From Pseudomonas denitrificans (nom. rej.) (GTDB lineage: Bacteria > Pseudomonadota > Gammaproteobacteria > Pseudomonadales > Pseudomonadaceae), in NCBI RefSeq assembly GCF_008807415.1, contig NZ_CP043626.1, forward strand, positions 5,246,501 through 5,310,500: a stretch of DNA of 64,000 bases. Direction: 5' to 3'. Below, in pieces: positions 1 through 5,721 of the stretch. How positions within the stretch are numbered: the stretch's first letter is position 1; each line of letters starts with the position of its first letter. The translations under genes and the position numbers were made by a program. The notes beneath the pieces were generated by a model. That model was not told where the DNA came from. It searched no databases and saw only the letters and a program-made list of their open reading frames with translations.

Positions 1-2
1 TG

Positions 3-173
3 CTGCTACCCGACACGAACCCACTCCGCGTGCTCTGCCCGACACTCCCGCTGGAGGCGGGCCGAAAGGTCACGGTGGAAGATCAGGGCCGACACTACAT
101 GGCCTTGCTGGGAGAGCCGGCCGGCAACACCTTCGCGCTCACCCCACTGGAAGTGGCCGCCGACCCGCCCTGA
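3..173 (+). CDS. C-terminal end of an unidentified protein (partial)
   Basis: The reading frame is open from the left edge to a TGA at 171-173 and gives about 56 residues, ending in [11 protein letters not shown]. The 5' part lies outside the window. I do not recognise a family in this fragment. Codon use is GC-rich at third positions like the core genes, and a stem-loop follows directly, so it looks like the true end of a transcribed gene. The function cannot be stated from this piece. Confidence 0.5.
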   Translation: MLPDTNPLRVLCPTLPLEAGRKVTVEDQGRHYMALLGEPAGNTFALTPLEVAADPP

Positions 174-190
174 TACCTGAGCCCGAGACA

Positions 191-214
191 CACCCTCGCC
201 CGCCGGAGAGGGTG
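191..214. terminator. Stem-loop between convergent genes
   Basis: CACCCTC (191-197) pairs with GAGGGTG (208-214) around a 10-base loop. It lies between the end of the partial plus-strand gene and the end of the minus-strand BRO-N gene, where a shared terminator is expected. No strong T-run follows, so the call rests on position and symmetry. Confidence 0.4.
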
Positions 215-235
215 CTGTTGCTGGAGCGGCCAGCC

Positions 236-715
236 CTATCCCCGCCCGTCCAGCTCCATCAACCGCGCCGCATCGGTAAACCGCACCCACAACCGCCCCT
301 GCCAATCCAGCAAGGCAATGTGCTGCCCCTGCACCTCCCGGAACTTGTGGCGCGGCAACAGCGCGTTGTCCTGCTGCGCCGCACGCAGCGCCGGCACCAC
401 CTCGTTGCTCAGCCACTGCCGCAGGCTGCGGTTCTCCGGGTGGTACAGGTGCAGCAACAGCAGCGCATATACCCCGCTCTCGCTCACCAGCCACTCATCC
501 TCCGCCGCGCCGGCCAGGCGCTCCCGGCGCGACTGGTCCGGCTCCAGCTTGCGCACCAGCTCCGCCCCGCGCTTGCTCGCGGTCAGCTTGGTCAGGTCGC
601 GCAGCACGAACCACGGCTGCTGATCCAGCAGCACGCCGCGCAACTGGCGGTTGTAGCGCACGAAGGATTGGGTATTCAGGCCATGTTCGGCCGGGAAGGA
701 CATCGACGTCATCAT
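236..715 (-). CDS. BRO-N domain protein (phage antirepressor-like)
   Basis: A 159-residue protein with features of the BRO family N-terminal domain: an early F-x-R-Y/L-R substitution-prone strand region, 'PWFVLRDLTKL' (typical 'WFVAKDVAKAL'-like segment), then 'ESGVYALLLLHLYHPENRSLRQWLSNEVVPALR', which matches the BRO 'SESGLYSLLLRSRKPEAKKFRRWVTSEVLPALR' pattern. BRO domains bind DNA and are common in prophage antirepressors, but stand-alone chromosomal copies occur in Pseudomonas. AAGGAG lies 8-9 bases before the ATG at 715, and a second ATG follows at 712. No other phage genes are nearby, so it is either a domesticated copy or a remnant. The family call is confident, the cellular role is not. 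Confidence 0.75.
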   Translation of the reverse strand: MMTSMSFPAEHGLNTQSFVRYNRQLRGVLLDQQPWFVLRDLTKLTASKRGAELVRKLEPDQSRRERLAGAAEDEWLVSESGVYALLLLHLYHPENRSLRQWLSNEVVPALRAAQQDNALLPRHKFREVQGQHIALLDWQGRLWVRFTDAARLMELDGRG

Positions 716-787
716 GCAGTAGCTCCTTGCTCAAGACAGGAAGCCGCCGCCCGAAACAGCCGAAATAAGGGAGGCGGACCGTGCAAG

Positions 788-936
788 GGTGGAAAACCAG
801 CTCATACGAACGAAAACCGGCCGGACCGAAGTCCGCCTTACACGATCCGCCATAGACCACCAGAACCATTCAGCCCACGGGTGGCTGATCGCTTCTGCTA
901 TAGCGGTGTATTCGTATGAGTACAGGTTTCCACACC
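788..936. repeat. Imperfect inverted repeat flanking ~100 bases
   Basis: The left arm starts GGTGGAAAACCAGCTCATAC (788 on). The right arm at 912-936 reads, in reverse complement, GGTGTGGAAACCTGTACTCATACGA. The arms match over most of 22-25 bases with small gaps. The ~100 bases between them hold no gene. This could be a degenerate miniature element or an extended regulatory stem. Confidence 0.35.
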
Positions 937-1102
937 TGACCACGCCGAAACGTGGTGCCAGGAACGCTACGCAGAGGGCTTGTAGGACCGCAACGCCGGC
1001 GCAGTGTAGGGAAACTCCCGCGTTGACCGGAGCAGAAACCCGCGCCCTTCAGGGAATTGCCTAACCCGGTGAATGCCGTCTCAGGAACCCGCCGACAGAC
1101 GC

Positions 1103-1173
1103 GTAGGGCGCATAACCCGGAACGGGTTATCCGCCAGGACGGCGGATAACGCCTCAGGCGTTATTCGCCCTAC
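1103..1173. repeat. Pseudomonas intergenic palindromic repeat (GTAGGGCG type)
   Basis: Starts GTAGGGCGCATAACCCGGAA and ends GTTATTCGCCCTAC, with internal GGATAAC/GTTAT stems. The same family recurs at 23708-23785, 27066-27123 and 27893-27928. It is a REP/BIME-like extragenic element. Confidence 0.65.
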
Positions 1174-1197
1174 CCAGGCTATCGAGCCACGGAGCCG

Positions 1198-1248
1198 TTG
1201 CAGGAGCGGGCCATGCCCGCGACCGCGCCCATGGGGCGCTCCTGCAGG
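1198..1248. repeat. REP-like palindrome (CAGGAGCGGGCCATGCCCGC type)
   Basis: Begins TGCAGGAGCGGGCCATGCCC and ends GGGGCGCTCCTGCA, so the outer arms are inverted. Related elements are at 26957-27004 and 27031-27056. It lies just past the end of the VOC gene, where it may also act as a terminator. Confidence 0.55.
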
Positions 1249-1255
1249 TTGCCCC

Positions 1256-1654
1256 TCAGCGCACCAGACTCAGCTGCCACGACACCCCGAACCTGTCGCT
1301 CACCCAGCCAAAGCGCGGGCTGAAGCCGTAGTCGCCCAACGGCATATACACGCGCCCACCCTCCGCCAGCACCGCGAAGATGCGCTCCAGCACCTCCCCC
1401 GACTCGAACTCCACGAAGATCGAACTGGACGGCGTGAAATCGAAGTCATGCTTCACCGGGCTGTCCGAACACAGGAATGCCTGCCCGCACACCTCGAACC
1501 GCGCCACCTTGATCGTCCCCTCCGGCCCCGGCTCACCGGCGCCATAGCGCTCCACGTGCACCACGCGGGAGTTGGGAAAAGTAGCGAGATACAAATCCAG
1601 CGCCGCCTGCGCGACGCCGCCCTGGAACATGAGGAAGGGAGTGGCTGTAGTCAT
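1256..1654 (-). CDS. VOC family protein (PhnB-like / 3-demethylubiquinone-9 methyltransferase-type domain)
   Basis: A 132-residue protein with the compact VOC-fold layout of PhnB-like proteins: an N-terminal 'PFLMFQGGVAQAALDLYLATFPNSRVV' helix-strand unit, a mid segment 'ARFEVCGQAFLCSDSPVKHDF', and a C-terminal 'GRVYMPLGDYGFSPRFGWVSDRFGVSWQL' unit that is nearly diagnostic ('GWLKDRFGVSWQI'). Members are often annotated as methyltransferase-like, but most have no proven enzyme activity. GGAGAG precedes the ATG at 1654. Its promoter region faces the mqsRA promoter. The substrate is unknown. Confidence 0.8.
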   Translation of the reverse strand: MTTATPFLMFQGGVAQAALDLYLATFPNSRVVHVERYGAGEPGPEGTIKVARFEVCGQAFLCSDSPVKHDFDFTPSSSIFVEFESGEVLERIFAVLAEGGRVYMPLGDYGFSPRFGWVSDRFGVSWQLSLVR

Positions 1655-1733
1655 GGCGGCTCTCCTGTGAAGGGAAAGGGCCAGTCTAGGACATCGGTAA
1701 GGTGATTCCGAAACGACCGGATTGCCGTGGCTG

Positions 1734-1756
1734 AAATTAACCTATAAGGTTAATTT
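1734..1756. promoter_or_regulatory. MqsA operator palindrome over the mqsRA promoter
   Basis: AAATTAACCT (1734-1743), spacer ATA, AGGTTAATTT (1747-1756) form a perfect 10-base inverted repeat. The core AACCT-N3-AGGTT is the known MqsA recognition type. TTGCCG at 1722 and TATAAG at 1744-1749 could be -35/-10 elements (15-base spacing, short), so bound MqsA would cover the -10 and the start of mqsR (ATG 1763). The operator role is inferred from the match and the position. Confidence 0.75.
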
Positions 1757-1762
1757 CGGTTG

Positions 1763-2062
1763 ATGGACAAGCGCACGCCTCACCACAAGCTTCCGCTGAT
1801 CAGGCTCGCCATTGCCGAGCGGCGATATCGCTTCACCCGCGTGGCACTGGAAGGCGCCCTCGAACTGGGGCTGGAGTCCACAGAACAGGTCCTGGCGGTC
1901 ATTACCGGCCTAACCTCGGCGGACTTCTACAAGAGCATGACCACCTACGCCGACCACAGCATCTGGCAGGACGTCTATCGCCCGAGGGTGAACGGCCGGC
2001 AGGCGTACGTAAAGCTCACCCTGCAGGGCGACTTGCTCATCGTTTCATTCAAGGAGAAGTGA
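1763..2062 (+). CDS. mqsR: MqsR family toxin (mRNA interferase)
   Basis: A 99-residue protein of the MqsR/RelE-like family. MqsR toxins cleave mRNA at GC-rich triplets and are held inactive by MqsA. The sequence follows the family layout: basic N-terminus with 'IRLAIAERRYRFTRVALEGALELGL', then 'VLAVITGLTSADFYKSMTTYADHSIWQDVYRP', and the end 'QAYVKLTLQGDLLIVSFKEK'. ATG 1763 is preferred over the upstream in-frame TTG (1760). No strong Shine-Dalgarno is visible. The stop overlaps the mqsA leader, so the two genes are one operon. Regulation should be by MqsA at the palindrome just upstream. Confidence 0.88.
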   Translation: MDKRTPHHKLPLIRLAIAERRYRFTRVALEGALELGLESTEQVLAVITGLTSADFYKSMTTYADHSIWQDVYRPRVNGRQAYVKLTLQGDLLIVSFKEK

Positions 2063-2064
2063 CC

Positions 2065-2469
2065 ATGCTATGTCCGGTCTGCGGCCAGGCCGACCTGGTC
2101 CACGCCATCCGCGACTTGCCCTACACGTACAAGGGGCAGTTCACCACCATTCCCCAGGTCGAGGCTGACTGGTGCGACGCCTGCGGCGAGTCCATCACCG
2201 GGCCAACCGAGAGCGAGCGTGTCATGCAGGCCATGGCCGAGCATCGCCGCCAGGTGAATCAGGCCGCCGGCCACCAGACGCTGATCCGCGAAGTCCGCAA
2301 GGAACTGCTGCACCTGTCCCAGCGTGAAGCGGGAGAGCTGTTCGGTGGCGGTCCGAACGCTTTCAGCCGTTACGAACGTGGCGAAACCGAGCCCCCGGTC
2401 GCTCTGGTCAAATTGTTCGGCATCCTCAAGACACACCCCGAGCTGGCGAAAGAAGTACGCCAGGAGTGA
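2065..2469 (+). CDS. mqsA: MqsA family antitoxin and repressor
   Basis: A 134-residue antitoxin with the two-part MqsA structure. The N-terminal zinc domain has CPVCG at residues 3-7 and a second CxxC (WCDACGES) near residue 37. The C-terminal helix-turn-helix includes 'LSQREAGELFGGGPNAFSRYERGETEPPVA', the usual MqsA DNA-binding segment. AAGGAG at 2051-2056 lies 8 bases before ATG 2065 but only 2 before GTG 2059, so I place the start at 2065. It neutralises MqsR and represses the operon. The gene stops 18 bases before the first palindrome of the CDI array. Confidence 0.9.
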   Translation: MLCPVCGQADLVHAIRDLPYTYKGQFTTIPQVEADWCDACGESITGPTESERVMQAMAEHRRQVNQAAGHQTLIREVRKELLHLSQREAGELFGGGPNAFSRYERGETEPPVALVKLFGILKTHPELAKEVRQE

Positions 2470-2486
2470 ACGAAGAAAAAGCGAAG

Positions 2487-2570
2487 AAAAAGGGGGACAG
2501 ATTTATTTTTCTACTCTAATCCCGACTCACCAGCCAGCTTTAGAGTAGAAAAATAAATCTGTCCCCTTTT
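2487..2570. repeat. Array palindrome copy 1
   Basis: Left arm begins AAAAAGGGGGACAGATTTAT, right arm ends AAATAAATCTGTCCCCTTTT, with roughly 30-base arms around a ~20-base loop. It separates mqsA from the first (distal) array gene. A short echo of the arm end (ATCCCCTTTTCGTG) follows at 2574-2587. Confidence 0.9.
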
Positions 2571-2630
2571 CGTGATCCCCTTTTCGTGTCCTAAATACTT
2601 TCGCCTCTCTCGGTCGGGTCCCGACAGACA

Positions 2631-3014
2631 TCACCACCATTTAGGATAGCTGTCGAATGCACCTACTAAACAAGCCAACTCATCATCGGATATCGGTCTT
2701 TTTCCTTTTATCAAAGAACTCCCACCGTTTAGATCAGCTTCTGAAACATTCCAAACTAAACTTCCTTCAGAAAAATCGATCTTCAACTCAAACGCCCGCT
2801 CCATATCCACCAGAATTGAAGCGGACCTTCTCTTCAAAGCACTGAGAAACTCGTCAAAAGCGTCACACTCAAGCCATAGAGTTGTGACAACTGAAAAACC
2901 ATACTTAAACCCTCGCACTTCCAAACTAATAGAGACCTTCATTGAAGGTGTACGCTCATCAAACTCCAAGATCTCCATCGAGAACTTAACCGGACTATCG
3001 AATTTAATATCCAT
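2631..3014 (-). CDS. Putative orphan immunity protein (distal cassette)
   Basis: A 127-residue acidic protein with strand-rich patterning (SMKVSISLEVRGFKYGFSVVTTLWLECD) and a short helix (AFDEFLSALKR). The layout is reminiscent of WapI-like immunity proteins, but that is memory-level resemblance only. AT-rich codons contrast with the flanking core genes. The start is ATG 3014 with a weak ribosome site. It is the last cassette in a same-strand array behind cdiBA and is bounded by palindromes at 2487-2570 and 3067-3150. The immunity role is inferred from context. Confidence 0.6.
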   Translation of the reverse strand: MDIKFDSPVKFSMEILEFDERTPSMKVSISLEVRGFKYGFSVVTTLWLECDAFDEFLSALKRRSASILVDMERAFELKIDFSEGSLVWNVSEADLNGGSSLIKGKRPISDDELACLVGAFDSYPKWW

Positions 3015-3066
3015 TAGTGCGACCCAATATATCTAGCATGAATAATAGTCGGCAGTTCACCAGAGG

Positions 3067-3150
3067 AAAAAGGGGACAGATTTATTTTCTGTACTCTAAT
3101 CCCGACTCGCCAGACAGCTTTAGAGTAGAAAAATAAATCTGTCCTCTTTT
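3067..3150. repeat. Array palindrome copy 2
   Basis: Same family as copy 1. Left arm AAAAAGGGGACAGATTTATT, right arm ends ATAAATCTGTCCTCTTTT, so one C in the CCCC block has changed to T. It lies between the 127-residue and 107-residue cassettes. Confidence 0.9.
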
Positions 3151-3175
3151 CGCTGAATCTGTCCTCTTTTCGCTG
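3136..3175. repeat. 20-bp tandem duplication of the palindrome tail
   Basis: AATCTGTCCTCTTTTCGCTG occurs twice head to tail (3136-3155, 3156-3175). The first unit is the end of copy 2, so the outer end of the element was duplicated locally. Confidence 0.85.
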
Positions 3176-3190
3176 AGTCTTTTCCGGTGT

Positions 3191-3514
3191 CTAATCAACC
3201 GAGAATGATGAGAAATAAAATGAAAGCTTTTTATCTTCAATATCGCTCAGTTGATAACGCATCCTATCAAATCCAGAATTCAATTTATCCACGCGCATAT
3301 GCATCAACTGGGTCAGTCCGCCACCAAAATCACGGGCCGTAAATTGGCTGACATCAGAGAATCTGATACGCACAACATTAGCCCCTATTCTTTCAGAGTC
3401 CGATATTGATAAATATAAGTCATAGGCCATCCTATCATCACTCAAGCCAACACTAATTTCATTCAAGCAGTTGTGAGCAATAAGAATTTCATTCAATTCC
3501 ACAATTTTATTCAT
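3191..3514 (-). CDS. Putative orphan immunity protein
   Basis: A 107-residue protein with no cysteines beyond one and no signal peptide, with alternating strands (ISVGLSDDRMAYDLYLSISD, VVRIRFSDVSQF) and a C-terminal 'KKLSFYFSSFSVD' strand. I do not recognise the family. AAGGAG lies about 12 bases before ATG 3514. AT-rich, on the minus strand like all array genes, and flanked by palindromes at 3067-3150 and 3574-3657. The role as an immunity gene left from an earlier CdiA toxin tip is inferred from position, size and composition. Confidence 0.6.
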   Translation of the reverse strand: MNKIVELNEILIAHNCLNEISVGLSDDRMAYDLYLSISDSERIGANVVRIRFSDVSQFTARDFGGGLTQLMHMRVDKLNSGFDRMRYQLSDIEDKKLSFYFSSFSVD

Positions 3515-3573
3515 TATTTATTCGCGTCTCCTTCCCATTTGAACCATAGCCGGGACCATATTCGTAAGTATAG

Positions 3574-3657
3574 AAAAAGGGGACAGATTTATTTTCGATG
3601 CTCTAATCCTGACTCTGCATCTAGCTTTAGATTAGAAAAATAAATCTGTCCCCTTTT
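3574..3657. repeat. Array palindrome copy 3
   Basis: Left arm AAAAAGGGGACAGATTTATT, right arm ends ATAAATCTGTCCCCTTTT. The inner parts have drifted (GATGCTCTAA against TTAGATTAG). It lies directly behind the broken immunity gene. Confidence 0.9.
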
Positions 3658-3788
3658 CAGCCTCAGTATCGCTAACTACTAAAACCTCATCCAAAGATAT
3701 ATTCAAGGTGCGAGAAAGCAAGGATGCAAGGATGCAAGGATGCAACCTCCCCGAATGGAATTTTATCGCCCAATAAAAAATCAATCAT
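3632..3788 (-). pseudogene. Broken immunity-like gene, frameshifted at an 8-bp repeat
   Basis: A good ribosome site (GGAGG, 10 bases upstream) precedes ATG 3788. The frame starts MIDFLLGDKIPFGEVASL, then hits three tandem copies of an 8-base unit and stops soon after. Removing two units restores a protein-like frame (LLSRTLNISLDEVLVVSDTEAEKG) that runs into palindrome copy 3 and stops at 3632. So either the gene was truncated by the palindrome and later frameshifted, or the repeat acts as an on/off switch. The parental family is not recognised. This small gene is easy to miss because it is so short. Confidence 0.6.
3718..3741. repeat. 8-bp tandem repeat (GCAAGGAT x3)
   Basis: GCAAGGAT at 3718-3725, 3726-3733 and 3734-3741, followed by GCAA. 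It lies inside the coding frame of the broken cassette. Because 8 is not a multiple of 3, each gain or loss changes the frame. Confidence 0.9.
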
Positions 3789-3870
3789 TTTTTATAGACC
3801 TCCAAACTTTCAACGCTTCGCTTCTCGTTTTCGCGGAAACCTTCATATTATCTAGAATCGCATTAAAAAG

Positions 3871-3953
3871 AAAAAGGGGGCAGATTTATTTTCACTACTC
3901 TAGTCCTGCCCCGCAGGACCGCTTTAGAGTAGAAAAATAAATCTATACCCTTT
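3871..3953. repeat. Array palindrome copy 4 (most diverged)
   Basis: Left arm AAAAAGGGGGCAGATTTATT, right arm AAATAAATCTATACCCTTT. The loop differs (CCTGCCCCGCAGGACCG, itself partly self-complementary). It has the most mismatches of the set, suggesting an older copy. Confidence 0.85.
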
Positions 3954-4019
3954 CCGCTCAGAGCAGATAAAGTAAATCCGCCTATTTTCGCTATCTCTTC
4001 CTCTAACCCCTAACTTAAA

Positions 4020-4229
4020 TTACTTTCGAACCTCATAGAGAACCCCTATCCCAGATAGATCCGCAAGGTCGCTTGAGCCAGAAATGACTAAATTAAACTT
4101 CTCACCTTCCAAAACTCTATCAACCACATCCTTTGCCTGCGAAAGAGAAAGCCCACAACTTCTTCTCAGGAACTTATTTAACTTTACTTTATTCAGGCCT
4201 GGCATCCAGCCATACAAATATATCTGCAT
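4020..4229 (-). CDS. Small putative immunity protein (ribosomal L7/L12 C-terminal-like)
   Basis: A 69-residue protein. The segment 'VKLNKFLRRSCGLSLSQAKDVVDRVLEGE' has the helix pattern of the ribosomal L7/L12 C-terminal or ClpS-like fold ('LTKLLREHTGLGLKEAKDLVD'), found in some small toxin-system partners. ATG 4229 overlaps the TGA of the upstream toxin fragment (4229-4231) by one base, so the two are translationally coupled like a toxin-immunity pair. An in-frame GTG at 4232 is a possible alternative start. The immunity role is inferred from the coupling. Confidence 0.6.
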   Translation of the reverse strand: MQIYLYGWMPGLNKVKLNKFLRRSCGLSLSQAKDVVDRVLEGEKFNLVISGSSDLADLSGIGVLYEVRK

Positions 4230-4541
4230 CACTTCACCTTGATACGAATATCCCGCGGGACTTTTCCGGGATTTGCGCCGGTAGTCCTAGTCCCACCTTT
4301 AATTATAACCTCACTGACTCCATTTGCAGCACCTAGCTCACGAGCAAAATTTCGAAGCTCACTAATACTACTGCTGCCTGCTCCCATTCCGTCTATGTGC
4401 ATGCCAGTGAGTGTCAAGGAATCTTTATCTTTAGACATCCCTGTAATAACTGTCATTTCTCCCTTTCCCCCCCCCGAATGAGAGCTCATAAATATCATCA
4501 TCTTGCGATATGACCGATATTCTGTCGCTCTCCATATGCAT
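4229..4541 (-). pseudogene. Orphan toxin C-terminal fragment, frame broken at a G9 tract
   Basis: The main open frame encodes 'SSISELRNFARELGAANGV', then 'SEVIIKGGTRTTGANPGK', ending KVPRDIRIKVK. The GxRTTGAxPGxxPR end is reminiscent of C-terminal tips of polymorphic toxins (memory only). Upstream, ATG 4541 or 4535 opens a second frame, MESDRISVISQDDDIYELSF, which joins the first only if the run of nine G (C9 at 4467-4475 on the plus strand) were eight. It may be a phase-variable or inactivated cassette, or an indel in the assembly. The downstream 69-residue gene would be its immunity partner. Confidence 0.5.
4467..4475. repeat. C9/G9 homopolymer inside the orphan toxin fragment
   Basis: Nine consecutive C on the plus strand (G on the coding strand), at the exact point where two good reading frames meet. 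It is the longest C/G run I noticed in the window. Confidence 0.85.
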
Positions 4542-4561
4542 GGAAATTGGCAGATTAAAAG

Positions 4562-4645
4562 AAAAAGGGGACAGATTTATTTTCTGTACTCTAATCCCGA
4601 ATCGCCAGCCAGTGTTAGAGTAGAAAAATAAATCTGTCCCCTTTT
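4562..4645. repeat. Array palindrome copy 5
   Basis: Left arm AAAAAGGGGACAGATTTATT, right arm AAATAAATCTGTCCCCTTTT. It separates the toxin-fragment cassette from the 121-residue gene. A half copy follows at 4669-4700. Confidence 0.9.
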
Positions 4646-4668
4646 TGGTCTCTGATTAACTGTCCGGA

Positions 4669-4700
4669 TTTAGAGTGAAAAAATAAATCTATCCCCTTTT
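4669..4700. repeat. Solo half of the array palindrome
   Basis: TTTAGAGTGAAAAAATAAAT continuing to CTATCCCCTTTT at 4700 matches only the right arm. No left arm is present, so it is a deletion remnant or a partial duplication beside copy 5. Confidence 0.8.
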
Positions 4701-4735
4701 CTCGCGCTTTTTGGCACTACTGTCTTTCGTGTCAG

Positions 4736-5101
4736 TCAGTTCGTGCGACCATAATAAAAGTATAAATCTTCATCTTGCCAACTATCTTCATAAGCAGACA
4801 GCAAGCTAATGTATGCTGCCGAGCGAGGGTCTATTTTCATATCGAACCCATCAACAGCGAATTTTCTAATCTCATCCCACTTTAACTCCCTCATGCAAAA
4901 CGCAACACACTCTATGGGGGTGTTTTTAGACATCAATATCTCTTCGAATTTATTTACAAAAATCGATCGATACTCTAAATTATCCTTAATAAAATTAAGC
5001 ATTTCTACCAAAACTGACTCATATGTACATGCTCCATCTTCGTCATACATCTCAGTAGACTTTAAAATAATATCATCAAATTTTTTAACAACGTCATTCA
5101 T
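4736..5101 (-). CDS. Putative orphan immunity protein
   Basis: A 121-residue acidic, helix-rich protein (VLVEMLNFIKDNLEYRSIFV; IECVAFCMRELKWDEIRKFA) ending 'SWQDEDLYFYYGRTN'. No signal peptide. I do not recognise the family, but the helical repeats resemble HEAT-like immunity proteins in general style. ATG 5101 follows GGGTGAAG. Palindromes lie on both sides (4562-4700 and 5117-5201). The role is inferred from cassette context. Confidence 0.6.
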   Translation of the reverse strand: MNDVVKKFDDIILKSTEMYDEDGACTYESVLVEMLNFIKDNLEYRSIFVNKFEEILMSKNTPIECVAFCMRELKWDEIRKFAVDGFDMKIDPRSAAYISLLSAYEDSWQDEDLYFYYGRTN

Positions 5102-5116
5102 TTGTCTTCACCCATA

Positions 5117-5201
5117 AAAAAAGGGGACAGATTTATTTTCTGCACTCTAATTCCGACTCGCCAGACAGTTTTAGATTAGAAAAATAAATCTGCCCCCTTT
5201 T
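5117..5201. repeat. Array palindrome copy 6
   Basis: Left arm AAAAGGGGACAGATTTATTT, right arm AAATAAATCTGCCCCCTTTT. It lies between the 121-residue gene and the SUKH gene. Confidence 0.9.
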
Positions 5202-5230
5202 CGTTTGGACACTTGGACGGGACAGACAAC
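5201..5230. repeat. 30-bp direct repeat, copy A
   Basis: Starts TCGTTTGGACACTTGGACGG and runs to GACAGACAAC at 5230. It is nearly identical to 5965-5997 (TCGTTTGGACACGTTGACGG...). Each copy lies just past the 3' end of an array gene (SUKH and cdiI). Confidence 0.8.
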
Positions 5231-5242
5231 AGGATAAAAACA

Positions 5243-5704
5243 TCAAATATGAGCTAATATCCTCTTGCAGAGAAACTCATAGAAGTTACCTGCATAGTTT
5301 AGAAACTCACCGGAAGGAATTCTGACCTTTATCGAATACTCCCCTCCCTCATAGGAGTTCAAATCAAAAAAGAACACCTCTCCCAAATCCGTCTCACTTA
5401 TAACTAACCTTGAATTATCCACTGTATTGTTTTTCAGCCCCACCAAGTGCTGAAAAACAATATCCCCACCATTTACTGTGTCGAAATCCATTCCGTAAAG
5501 GCTATAGACTTCTTCACCGCCAACTTCCCCACCAGCATATCTCTTTAAAAACCATTTATACGAATCGGCAAAGACCGCGCCCAGCGCCTGCTCTGCCTTC
5601 TCCACCCAATCATCACCCACCGAGCTACTTTCATCACCGAAATTAACTATTCCTCGATGCAAATCCACCAACTCTTCAACTTCACGAAAGCCGAATTTAC
5701 TCAT
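5243..5704 (-). CDS. SMI1/KNR4 (SUKH) family immunity protein
   Basis: A 153-residue SUKH-superfamily protein. SUKH proteins are common immunity proteins of bacterial polymorphic toxins. Seen here: 'DDWVEKAEQALGAVFADSYKWFLKRYAGGEVGGEEVYSLYGMD', the classic 'IEKAEKELGVKFPEDYKEFLKEYGGG...EIYGL' pattern, then a central 'DNSRLVISETDLGEVFFFDLN' and a C-terminal helix 'NYAGNFYEFLCKRIL'. ATG 5704 (MSKFGFREVEEL) with GGTGGTG upstream fits the family better than the longer frame. It is a cassette of the array with palindromes on both sides. The partner toxin is not present. Confidence 0.82.
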   Translation of the reverse strand: MSKFGFREVEELVDLHRGIVNFGDESSSVGDDWVEKAEQALGAVFADSYKWFLKRYAGGEVGGEEVYSLYGMDFDTVNGGDIVFQHLVGLKNNTVDNSRLVISETDLGEVFFFDLNSYEGGEYSIKVRIPSGEFLNYAGNFYEFLCKRILAHI

Positions 5705-5721
5705 AGGACACCACCATAAAG

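Larger units (their letters stand above)
716..1255. other. Intergenic region with repeats, no convincing gene
   Basis: This 540-base stretch holds the promoter side of the BRO-N gene, a long-spaced inverted repeat (788-936) and two Pseudomonas-type palindromic repeats (1103-1173, 1198-1248). Open frames here have no ribosome site or recognisable domain and appear to be chance frames in GC-rich DNA. Confidence 0.6.

Noticed and set aside
1754..1762. TTG 1760 as the mqsR start and GTG 2059 as the mqsA start
   Set aside because: ATG codons directly downstream (1763, 2065) fit better. For mqsA the AAGGAG is two bases from GTG but eight from ATG.
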